DNA of 39,929 nucleotides from VGMA01 sp964655475 (GTDB taxonomy: Bacteria > Chlamydiota > Chlamydiia > Chlamydiales > VGMA01), in the NCBI GenBank assembly GCA_964655475.1, contig CAZZMO010000013.1, positions 1 to 39,929 on the forward strand. The letters run 5' to 3'. The notes beneath the pieces are model-generated. The model saw only the letters and a program-made list of their open reading frames with translations. It ran no database searches and was not told where the DNA came from. Below, piece after piece: positions 8,973 through 15,711 of this stretch. Made by a program: the position numbers and the translations under genes. Each line of letters starts with the position of its first letter. The first letter of the stretch is position 1.

Positions 8973-10234
8973 CTATCACACCCCTTTTTTGGAATTGGCT
9001 GATTATGGGGATCTCTCTCTGGATTGTTTAAAAGCTCTGTCAATTCCCGCTCAATCTCTGGTGTGATGACATGCTCCATCTCTTCTGCATTGAAGTGGAC
9101 CTTCTCCCCTGCTATCCCCAAATGACTATGGAGATAAAGCTCCCAGAGGCGGTGGAGTCTTACGATCGACTCTGCCTTTTCGAGCCCTTTATCCAAAAGA
9201 CAATATCCATTCTCAATGCTCTTTTCGATCTTGAGCGTTTGTAAAATAAGCCAAAGGGAGAGAAACGAGATGTGGTGTGCTTCTTGAATCTCTTTAAAAG
9301 AAGCGCATCCCCTTTTCCATAAAAATTTTAAGATGTTTTCTCTAAGGCAACGGAATCGGAAGTAGAGGATCCTAGCATAACGGAGAAAAAGTCCCTGCCT
9401 TGGAGCAAATAATACAGCTGTCAAACTGATCAGTGCCGCGATGGTCAAAATAACAGGACCCGTTGGTAGTGGCAAGCGGAAGAAATGGGATCCATAAACT
9501 GAGACCACAACACCAAAAAAGCCGCTTACTCCTCCGCAAATTCCTGCAATAATGAGCATTAAAGAGAGGCGATGGGTAAGAGCTCTTGCAGCGATCGCTG
9601 GCGCAATGAGCATGCCAGCCATCAGTACAACTCCGACCCCCTTTACTCCCATCATGACTGCAACTGCAAAAAGAAGCGTCACCGCAACATCCATCCAACG
9701 GGAAGAGAGTCCACTTAACTTCGCAAAATCAGAGTCAAAAGAGATCAGTCGGATCTTTCTAAAAAATAGGGTCATGAACAAAATCACGACGAAGAGTAGC
9801 GCACCATAAAGGTAGATATGAAGATCCGTCATCGTTGCAGCTTGTCCACAAAGAAAGACAGATATTTCGTTAAGCCACTTAGGGTGAGCAAGTTGCAACC
9901 TAGAAGAAAGGAGAACCCCTATCCCTAAAAAACTTGATAATATCAGACAAAGGGCCGCATCGCTATTCACCTTCAATTTTTTTTCCACAAAGCGCAGGAG
10001 AAGCGCTCCGATCAAACTGAACACTAAAGCGCCCACCAGTAAAACTAGACCGAGAGCTTCTTCTGCTTTTGGAAAGCAAAAGGCTAGGAATAAGACAGAG
10101 AGAACAATTCCTGGATAGGCGGCGTGAGACAACACCTCTCCGAGCAGCGACTGCCTTCTCACAAAACCGATCACCCCAACAAGAGCTGCCGCTATCGAAA
10201 AAAGGATCGATCCAATCGTAGGAGCTTGCAACAC
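8969..10234 (-). CDS. ytgC: YtgC permease fused to DtxR-like repressor (YtgCR)
   Basis: Fusion of 421 residues. Residues 1 to about 285 are an ABC-3 metal permease with 8-9 membrane helices (RRQSLLGEVLSHAAYPGIVLS near 26-46; GVKGVGVVLMAGMLIAPAIAARALT near 197-221). After a basic linker (YARILYFRFRCLRENILKFLW) the C-terminal 115 residues read as a winged-helix plus dimerisation module of the DtxR/MntR class: CASFKEIQEAHHISFLSLWL (helix-turn-helix), then LDKGLEKAESIVRLHRLWELYL and HFNAEEMEHVITPEIERELTELL with GNPxxDPH-like NNPERDPHNQPIP. In C. trachomatis the equivalent YtgCR is cleaved to release the repressor YtgR; the same is inferred here. Such a protein would couple metal import to its own operon's repression. 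Confidence 0.93.
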   Translation of the reverse strand: MLQAPTIGSILFSIAAALVGVIGFVRRQSLLGEVLSHAAYPGIVLSVLFLAFCFPKAEEALGLVLLVGALVFSLIGALLLRFVEKKLKVNSDAALCLILSSFLGIGVLLSSRLQLAHPKWLNEISVFLCGQAATMTDLHIYLYGALLFVVILFMTLFFRKIRLISFDSDFAKLSGLSSRWMDVAVTLLFAVAVMMGVKGVGVVLMAGMLIAPAIAARALTHRLSLMLIIAGICGGVSGFFGVVVSVYGSHFFRLPLPTGPVILTIAALISLTAVLFAPRQGLFLRYARILYFRFRCLRENILKFLWKRGCASFKEIQEAHHISFLSLWLILQTLKIEKSIENGYCLLDKGLEKAESIVRLHRLWELYLHSHLGIAGEKVHFNAEEMEHVITPEIERELTELLNNPERDPHNQPIPKKGCDR

Positions 10235-10259
10235 AGGATCTGTAAAGAACGCTGAGAGA

Positions 10260-11009
10260 TTAATTTGCTAGTACCCTCTTAATAACTTCGTCAAAAATTT
10301 GTGGGCTCTTTCCATATGCCCTCTCAAAATTTTCTAAAGTAAACACTTCTTGCAGAGGACCCGATGCAATCAAGTGGCGGTTGAGGAGAAGACACCAATC
10401 AAAATATTCACAAGCAGTGTTCAAATCGTGGTGGACGACAAAGAGGGTTCTCTTTTTTTCTTTTAATTCTTGAAAGATCTCTACAATGATCTTTTCTGTC
10501 GTGAGATCAATCCCTGCAAAGGGTTCATCAAAAAAGTAGCAGTCTGCATCTTGAAGAATGGCCCTTGCGATGAAAAGCCTCTGCTGCTGACCTCCCGAGA
10601 GTTCACTAATCTGTCGATGGATGAAGGGCTCGAGTCCTAGCCTTTTTAATACAGCGAGGACTTTTTGCTTTTGAGTTTTCTTTAAAAAGCGGAAGGTTCC
10701 CGTCTCTTGATAGAGCCCCATGAGAGCGACTTCAAAAACGGTGATGGGGAAATCCCAATCTATACCACTTCGCTGCGGAACATAAGCAATGGAAGCTTCC
10801 CCTTTCATCAAGGGTTGATTTCGAAAGAGAACTCTTCCTGTTAGAGGTTTGATCAATCCGATCATTGCTTTGATCAAAGTACTCTTTCCTGCCCCATTCG
10901 GTCCCAATACAGCAACTGTTTTTCCTAAAGGGATTTTGGCATAGATATCCCAAAGAGCTGAGTGGGTATCATAGCATACCTTCAAGTCTTCGATGACGAT
11001 CTCATCCAT
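10260..11009 (-). CDS. ytgB: Metal ABC transporter ATPase YtgB
   Basis: ATP-binding subunit of the Ytg importer, 249 residues, cytosolic face of the inner membrane. Walker A is GPNGAGKST at 36-44, the Q-loop is in YVPQRSG, the ABC signature is LSGGQQQR near 137-144, Walker B is CYFFDEPFAGID, and the switch histidine is in VVHHDL. This is the MntB/ZnuC subgroup. The start overlaps the ytgA stop by 8 nt; 25 nt separate its stop from the ytgC start, enough for a separate ribosome site. Confidence 0.96.
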   Translation of the reverse strand: MDEIVIEDLKVCYDTHSALWDIYAKIPLGKTVAVLGPNGAGKSTLIKAMIGLIKPLTGRVLFRNQPLMKGEASIAYVPQRSGIDWDFPITVFEVALMGLYQETGTFRFLKKTQKQKVLAVLKRLGLEPFIHRQISELSGGQQQRLFIARAILQDADCYFFDEPFAGIDLTTEKIIVEIFQELKEKKRTLFVVHHDLNTACEYFDWCLLLNRHLIASGPLQEVFTLENFERAYGKSPQIFDEVIKRVLAN

Positions 11010-11985
11010 GATTCTCCCCTAGATAAAAGCTGATGATTTTTGTATTGTGCTCTACCATTTTTCCGAGTGTATCGGCATCACTTCCAGAAGGGCCGAGCAC
11101 ATCTCCATAGAGGGGCTCTTTTGCTATCCGAATATCGACACCTTGCTTTCTACATACATCAACGATCTTTTTTAATGAAGCAGCACTAATATTTGATTCA
11201 GGAAAGACGACATCAATGCCATACTCTTTTAAGTGAGAAACGAGATTTTGGATGTCAATTAAACTCACCTGCCCTTCGGGAGCGAGCCCCTCAGGCGCCA
11301 TGACTCTCATTTGCCAAGTGTTTGCATCCCTTTCAGGATCTGTCGCTAAATAACGTTTGCCGTAGTAGCGAAAGGCGTCGTGACTTGTGACGAGGTAGCG
11401 TTTATCAGCGGGGATTCCTTGCATTTTGTCGTAAACCATCTGATCTTCGACAAGATACCCTCTCATGAGTTCATCAGATCGTTTTTGGATCTCCTCTTTG
11501 GCTTCAGGGCGGAGTTTGATCAACGCCTCAGCGACCGTGATGGTTGTCTGAGACCAAAGATGTAAATCCATCCATATGTGGGGATCTATTGTGTGATCGA
11601 CATAGATGAGCTCACCTGATGACTTCTCCACAATCGCTTGGCTGACTGCTACTGCTTTGGGATCATTTTTGAGACGACTTGCAAGGCTTGCACCATGCTC
11701 TAACCCAAGACCGTTATACAAAATCAGATTGGCCCGATCAAATTTCTCCGCATCCCCTTTTTTCATTTCATACGAGTGGGGATCGATCTCGCCTTGAATC
11801 AATATCGTCACGTCGACAAGATCACCACCAATTTGACGAGCGAGATCACCGATCATAGCTGTTGTGGCTAAGACTTTTACCTTTTCTTCCCCACCGAGCA
11901 TCCACTGATCAGAGGGAACTTTCGCTGTGCAAGAGACGAGAAGGAGAGGCAGATACCGAAAAAAAACGACTTTTAAAAAATTCAT
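11002..11985 (-). CDS. ytgA: Metal-binding lipoprotein YtgA (substrate-binding protein)
   Basis: Cluster A-I (ZnuA/MntC) solute-binding protein of about 327 residues. The start is placed at the ATG at 11985 because it gives an immediate lipoprotein signal, MNFLKVVFFRYLPLLLVSC, with lipobox LVSC; a longer in-frame reading to 12036 would put 17 odd residues in front. Likely metal ligands are His in DPHIWMDLHLW, His in SHDAFRYYGKRY, Glu in FPESNIS and Asp in the GSDADT segment near the C-terminus. It lies in the periplasm or anchored to a membrane and delivers metal to YtgB/C/D. Its first 77 nt are also the 3' end of the upstream mrp gene in another reading frame, an unusually long overlap. Confidence 0.92.
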   Translation of the reverse strand: MNFLKVVFFRYLPLLLVSCTAKVPSDQWMLGGEEKVKVLATTAMIGDLARQIGGDLVDVTILIQGEIDPHSYEMKKGDAEKFDRANLILYNGLGLEHGASLASRLKNDPKAVAVSQAIVEKSSGELIYVDHTIDPHIWMDLHLWSQTTITVAEALIKLRPEAKEEIQKRSDELMRGYLVEDQMVYDKMQGIPADKRYLVTSHDAFRYYGKRYLATDPERDANTWQMRVMAPEGLAPEGQVSLIDIQNLVSHLKEYGIDVVFPESNISAASLKKIVDVCRKQGVDIRIAKEPLYGDVLGPSGSDADTLGKMVEHNTKIISFYLGENHG

Positions 11986-13030
11986 CTGAATAAATCCCCT
12001 GACTACAACCGTGAGAAAAGTAGAATTTCCACCCAAAATTTCCTACGCGCACAACATCCATGATCGAGCTTTCCTCTTTGATGGAAGAGACGCCGGAGCA
12101 GGAAGCGCAAGGGCATTGCTTTTGCAGTTCGAGCGAGCGGATCATCTTGGGCTCACTTCCTTTCAAAACGAGCTCAATTGAATGATCATCTAGCTTTCTT
12201 ACACTCACCTCTCCACCCGCCGCATTATCCCATATTTTGTCTCTGATCTCAACAGCAATCTCCCCCATTAAAGTGAGAAGTGGCGTCGTTTCAGAAGAAA
12301 GCCAAGATTTTTTTTCTTTCAACCTTTCCAAAATCCCTGGTTCAAATGGGAGCTCTCCCAAAAGAGGGGTTTGAAATTGTTCGCTGAGCTCTTGAGCCGC
12401 CGACCCAGTGTATAAGACAATTTTCCTCTCCCCATCTAAAAGAAAACTTTTATTTTGGAGAAGACCGAGGATGGGGACTTTCATTGAAACAAGCATCTCG
12501 AGAGCCTTTTCCACATCCCACTTTGCCATCTCTTCGGGGGTTGTGACTACAATAGAGCCTGTAAAAGGGATGCTCTGCATGAGAGTAAGAGGGACATCCC
12601 CTGTTCCTGGTGGAAAGTCCACCAAGAGAAGATCGAGCCCATCCCAAACGATTTCGTTCAAAAAACTTTCAATAATTGCGTTAGCAATCGGCGCTCTAAC
12701 AAGGTGAGAAATTTGTTTTGACTGCTGTCTAAAATAACCAAGAGAAATATTTTTTATATTGCAAAAAGAAGCAGGAATGATCCCTTGATCAGTTTCTTGA
12801 GGCCTTTCCGCTTGTTCAAAATAGCCTGCAATTGAAGGTCCATAAATATCGGCATCAAGAATCCCCACTTTTATTCCTAATTTTTGCAGCGCCCGCGCTA
12901 ACAAAATAGTAACGGTGGTTTTTCCGACCCCCCCTTTTCCGGCAATAACACTTAAATAATACATAATGACAACAGTCTCATATTTTGGAAATTTTTTGAA
13001 ACTATATCTTTGTGTTTTTATAACTTGCAT
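11909..13030 (-). CDS. mrp: Mrp/ApbC P-loop ATPase fused to DUF971
   Basis: ParA/MinD-superfamily ATPase of the Mrp (ApbC/NBP35) group, involved in iron-sulphur cluster carriage in other bacteria. The deviant Walker A AGKGGVGKTT is at residues 30-39, followed by GILDADIYGPSI and LLLVDFPPGTGDVPLTLMQ, all typical of Mrp. The last 95 residues (VSVRKLDDHSIEL to GIYSDEFF) match the DUF971 fold, with a CPCASC motif. The usual Mrp CxxC pair, expected just after the QNKSF segment, is absent. ATG at 13030 is chosen because AAGAGG lies 8-9 nt upstream; ATG at 12964, immediately before YYLSVIAGKGG, is the main alternative but lacks a clear ribosome site. First gene of the metal/dxr/rseP operon, divergent from the small basic gene at 13182. 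Confidence 0.9.
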   Translation of the reverse strand: MQVIKTQRYSFKKFPKYETVVIMYYLSVIAGKGGVGKTTVTILLARALQKLGIKVGILDADIYGPSIAGYFEQAERPQETDQGIIPASFCNIKNISLGYFRQQSKQISHLVRAPIANAIIESFLNEIVWDGLDLLLVDFPPGTGDVPLTLMQSIPFTGSIVVTTPEEMAKWDVEKALEMLVSMKVPILGLLQNKSFLLDGERKIVLYTGSAAQELSEQFQTPLLGELPFEPGILERLKEKKSWLSSETTPLLTLMGEIAVEIRDKIWDNAAGGEVSVRKLDDHSIELVLKGSEPKMIRSLELQKQCPCASCSGVSSIKEESSIMDVVRVGNFGWKFYFSHGCSQGIYSDEFFKSRFFSVSASPSRLLHSESSL

Positions 13031-13181
13031 AAAAGGAGCCTCTTTTTTAAACTTCAACAAAACGTGAACGCAATTACTTCTCCCGTAAAAAAATCCTTGT
13101 TAGATTTTTGAAATTGTTCAATAATTGTTTATTCCGAAGCAAGTAATTGTATGTCCAATAAATGAAGAAAGGAAGGTCCAA

Positions 13182-13724
13182 ATGAGTTTTACAAGTGCAA
13201 AAGAGCTGAAAATCAAAGCTCTCGAAGAAGTGGAAGAAGTAATTGCAAAAGCAATCAAGAAGGTGGGTGGAAACAAAGAAAACGATCTTTGTAAATTCAT
13301 TCCTGCTTCTAGCGGCGGTTATATGCACCACTTTACCCTCAGAAAATTAAAAAATAAAAAACCAAGCGAATTATCTGCGTTGATCGAAAAATTTATTATT
13401 TCCCCATCGAAACCTAACGTAATCGCTCCTAAACAAAGAGCGGCTCGTGGTTCTAGAAAGCGTCGCGACCAAGTCATGTTCACAAAGTTCCAATTAGAAA
13501 GATTATTAAATATCGCTCGCTTAGCTGGTGATAAAGAAATGATTTCTGTTTTGAGCCCAAAAAAGTCTTTAGCAACATATAAAAGAGAATTGATCCAAGC
13601 GATCCGCCAGAACGTAGTAGACCAAGATCTTTGGGCAGCTTATTGCGAATCGATCCAGGCTCATAACGCTCTTTTGAATGCAGCGCAGTTTGTAGGACCT
13701 TTTTCTCAAAACGATCAGTCCTAA
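13182..13724 (+). CDS. Conserved chlamydial basic protein (CT066 position)
   Basis: 180-residue, lysine/arginine-rich protein of unknown function. Start ATG at 13182 has a strong ribosome site GGAAGG 5-6 nt upstream; the reading frame extends to 13125 but without one. The N-terminal third is a probable helix (KELKIKALEEVEEVIAKAIKKV), the middle holds a very basic patch (KQRAARGSRKRRDQ, about residues 87-100), and the rest is helical and less charged. There is no signal peptide or membrane segment. Its place between the ytg operon and npt1 is the place of CT066 in C. trachomatis, so it is probably the orthologue of that uncharacterised protein. The basic patch could bind nucleic acid, but no known DNA-binding fold is recognised. 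A possible promoter TTGTTA-N17-AATAAT lies upstream near 13097-13125. Confidence 0.8.
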   Translation: MSFTSAKELKIKALEEVEEVIAKAIKKVGGNKENDLCKFIPASSGGYMHHFTLRKLKNKKPSELSALIEKFIISPSKPNVIAPKQRAARGSRKRRDQVMFTKFQLERLLNIARLAGDKEMISVLSPKKSLATYKRELIQAIRQNVVDQDLWAAYCESIQAHNALLNAAQFVGPFSQNDQS

Positions 13725-13739
13725 AAAAAATGTTTGTGG

Positions 13740-13764
13740 GCTACCTCTGATTGCCAGGGGTAGC
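13740..13764 (+). other. Hairpin after the CT066-like gene
   Basis: GCTACCTCT (13740-13748) and AGGGGTAGC (13756-13764) pair over 9 bp with one G-U and a 7-nt loop, 16 nt after the stop of the preceding gene. No T-run follows on the plus strand, so it is at best a weak or factor-dependent terminator. It could also be part of the structured segment that precedes npt1. Confidence 0.45.
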
Positions 13765-13801
13765 GACTCTAGAAACAGAGACCTCTCTACTTATAATTCT
13801 G

Positions 13802-13829
13802 TTGCAATTTATCTGTTTCGGGGTACAAT
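13802..13829 (+). promoter_or_regulatory. Probable sigma-70-type promoter of npt1
   Basis: TTGCAA at 13802-13807 and TACAAT at 13824-13829 are separated by 16 nt and resemble -35 and -10 boxes. A start near 13836 would give a leader of about 170 nt before the npt1 ATG, containing both hairpins described next. Based on sequence match only. Confidence 0.5.
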
Positions 13830-13847
13830 TTAGGTTTGCAAATGGTC

Positions 13848-13866
13848 GACTCTAAGATTTAGAGTC
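13848..13866 (+). other. Leader hairpin 1 of npt1
   Basis: Perfect 8-bp inverted repeat GACTCTAA / TTAGAGTC around a 3-nt loop. It lies just downstream of the proposed transcription start, where a 5'-terminal stem could protect the mRNA. As DNA it could equally be a dyad operator. Confidence 0.5.
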
Positions 13867-13876
13867 AAATAGCAAA

Positions 13877-13934
13877 ACCCGATTGGCTACTTAACCGCCT
13901 TGGAAATACGGGGCAGTTAAGTAGCCGATTGGGT
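13877..13934 (+). promoter_or_regulatory. Long leader hairpin 2 of npt1
   Basis: The arms 13877-13895 and 13916-13934 pair over 19 bp; 11 bp of this are a perfect core (GGCTACTTAAC / GTTAAGTAGCC) and the outer 8 contain two G-U wobbles. The 20-nt loop can pair further (GCC/GGC with wobbles). No T-run follows on the plus strand, so it is not an ordinary terminator for readthrough from upstream. Its place in the 5' leader of the ATP/ADP translocase suggests a regulatory RNA structure or a processing/stability element. No known riboswitch class is recognised. Confidence 0.55.
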
Positions 13935-14003
13935 GATAAATAGGTAGTGTAAAGTTCAATAGAACCAACCTGCCGTTAAATAGATAATTTTAAGGATTGT
14001 ATT

Positions 14004-15608
14004 ATGAGTGAATCTGTAAAGCAAAAAGACACAGCTGAGTTCGGAAAGCTGCGATCGTTTTTTTGGCCTGTTCACGCATTTGAGCTCAAGAAATTGATTC
14101 CTATGCTCATGCTATTCTTCCTCATTCTCTTTAACTACACAGTGTTAAGAGATACGAAGGACGTATTAGTTGTGACAGCCGCCGGTGCAGAAGCTATTCC
14201 CTTTTTGAAAGTATGGGGAGTATTGCCTTTTGCAGTTATTTTTATGTTCGTTTATGCTAAAATGAGTAACGTGCTGTCAAAACCGGCCCTGTTCTACACA
14301 ACTGTAATTCCATTTATTATTTTCTTCGCACTTTTCGCAACAGTGCTTTATCCACTAAAAGATCAACTTCACCCCAACCAATTTTGTGACTATTTGCAAA
14401 CAATCCTTCCAAAAGGATTTATGGGATTGATCGGGATCTTGAGATGCTGGACATACTCACTGTTCTACATTATGGCGGAGCTTTGGGGTAGCGTTGCACT
14501 TTCCCTCCTTTTCTGGGGATTTGCTAACGACATCACAAAAGTAAAAGAGTCAAAGAGATTCTACAACTTATTCGGACTTGGTGCTAACTTCTCTCTCCTC
14601 GCAGCGGGAACTTGCATCGTCTGGGCATCTGACCTACGCAATGCGCTCGTATCGAGCCACGCAACCGTCGATCCATGGCAGACATCACTAAACTGGTTGA
14701 TGCTCATGGTCGTTGTTTCAGGTGTCTTGATCCTCGGTATCTACTGGTGGATCAATCGCTACGTTTTGACAGATACACGTTTCTACGATCAGTCAGAGCA
14801 AAAAGCGATGAAAAAGTCTAAACCAAAAATGAGCTTGTCAGACAGCTTGAAATTCCTCGTCAGATCAAAATACATGGCATGTGTAGCGATCATTGTTATC
14901 GCTTACGGCGTCAGTATTAACCTGGTCGAAGTTACTTGGAAGAGCCAGTTGAAACTCGCTTACCCAACACCAAACGAGTACAGTATTTTCATGGGGAACT
15001 TCTCCAGAATGACTGGTATGGCAACAATTTTCATGATGTTCTTCGTCACTGGAAACGTTGTTAGAAAGCTCGGCTGGAAAGTTGCTGCATTAATCACTCC
15101 GATCGTTCTCCTCATCACTGGGGCTGGATTCTTTGGATTCGTATTATTCGGCGATGTTCTTTCTGGCTTTGTAGCCTACCTCGGAACAACACCACTCATG
15201 TTGGCTGTTGTGTTTGGTACTATTCAAAACATTGCAAGTAAGTCTTCCAAATACTCCCTCTTCGATCCTACGAAAGAGATGACATACATCCCTCTCGATC
15301 AAGAGTATAAAGTAAAAGGAAAGGCTGCTATTGACGTAGTTGGAGCTCGATTTGGTAAGTCTGGTGGTGCTTTAATCCAGCAGATCCTCCTCATTGGTTT
15401 CGGCTCGATCGCTGCAATTACTCCATATGTTGGAGTGATCCTATTCTTCATCATTTTCGCATGGCTCATTGCAGCTAGCTCTCTCAGCAAACAGTTCGCT
15501 GTTGCTAGTGCAGAGAAAGAAGCAAAAGATGCTCACGCTGAAATGGAAAAAGAAAGATCAAAAGCTGCAGAAAGCCTCGCTGCTAAAAGCGATGCAGTAC
15601 GCACTTAA
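14004..15608 (+). CDS. npt1: ATP/ADP translocase (non-mitochondrial, NTT family)
   Basis: Inner-membrane nucleotide transporter of 534 residues that exchanges host ATP for bacterial ADP, the 'energy parasitism' carrier of Chlamydiae, Rickettsiales and plastids. About twelve hydrophobic segments are seen. Family landmarks are the N-terminal KLIPMLMLFFLILFNYTVLRDTKD, the VTAAGAEAIPFLK loop, GVSINLVEVTWKSQLK, and the C-terminal KEMTYIPLDQEYKVKGKAAIDVVGARFGKSGG block. The tail is charged and Ala/Lys/Glu-rich (KEAKDAHAEMEKERSKAAES), probably cytosolic. AAGGA lies about 10 nt before the ATG. Position next to lepA matches Npt1 (CT065) of C. trachomatis; the ATP/ADP specificity is inferred from that and not tested. 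Expression is probably controlled by the structured leader upstream and ended by a strong terminator downstream. Confidence 0.95.
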   Translation: MSESVKQKDTAEFGKLRSFFWPVHAFELKKLIPMLMLFFLILFNYTVLRDTKDVLVVTAAGAEAIPFLKVWGVLPFAVIFMFVYAKMSNVLSKPALFYTTVIPFIIFFALFATVLYPLKDQLHPNQFCDYLQTILPKGFMGLIGILRCWTYSLFYIMAELWGSVALSLLFWGFANDITKVKESKRFYNLFGLGANFSLLAAGTCIVWASDLRNALVSSHATVDPWQTSLNWLMLMVVVSGVLILGIYWWINRYVLTDTRFYDQSEQKAMKKSKPKMSLSDSLKFLVRSKYMACVAIIVIAYGVSINLVEVTWKSQLKLAYPTPNEYSIFMGNFSRMTGMATIFMMFFVTGNVVRKLGWKVAALITPIVLLITGAGFFGFVLFGDVLSGFVAYLGTTPLMLAVVFGTIQNIASKSSKYSLFDPTKEMTYIPLDQEYKVKGKAAIDVVGARFGKSGGALIQQILLIGFGSIAAITPYVGVILFFIIFAWLIAASSLSKQFAVASAEKEAKDAHAEMEKERSKAAESLAAKSDAVRT

Positions 15609-15622
15609 TTGCTAGTACTTTC

Positions 15623-15660
15623 AAAACCCTTATAACTTCGTTGTAAGGGTTTTTCTTTCC
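15623..15660 (+). terminator. Intrinsic terminator of npt1
   Basis: AAACCCTTA and TAAGGGTTT pair, with AAC/GTT continuing towards a TTCG loop, followed by TTTTTCTTT. This is a textbook rho-independent terminator 15 nt after the npt1 stop; on the minus strand the leading A-run also supplies T residues. Confidence 0.92.
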
Positions 15661-15711
15661 CCTCATTTTTTATACTCGACTTTTGAATCCCTATCGATAT
15701 ACAATATTTAC

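Noticed and set aside
13125..13181. Upstream extension of the basic CT066-like protein
   Set aside because: The ATG at 13182 has a clear GGAAGG site, and the extension contains the ribosome site itself.
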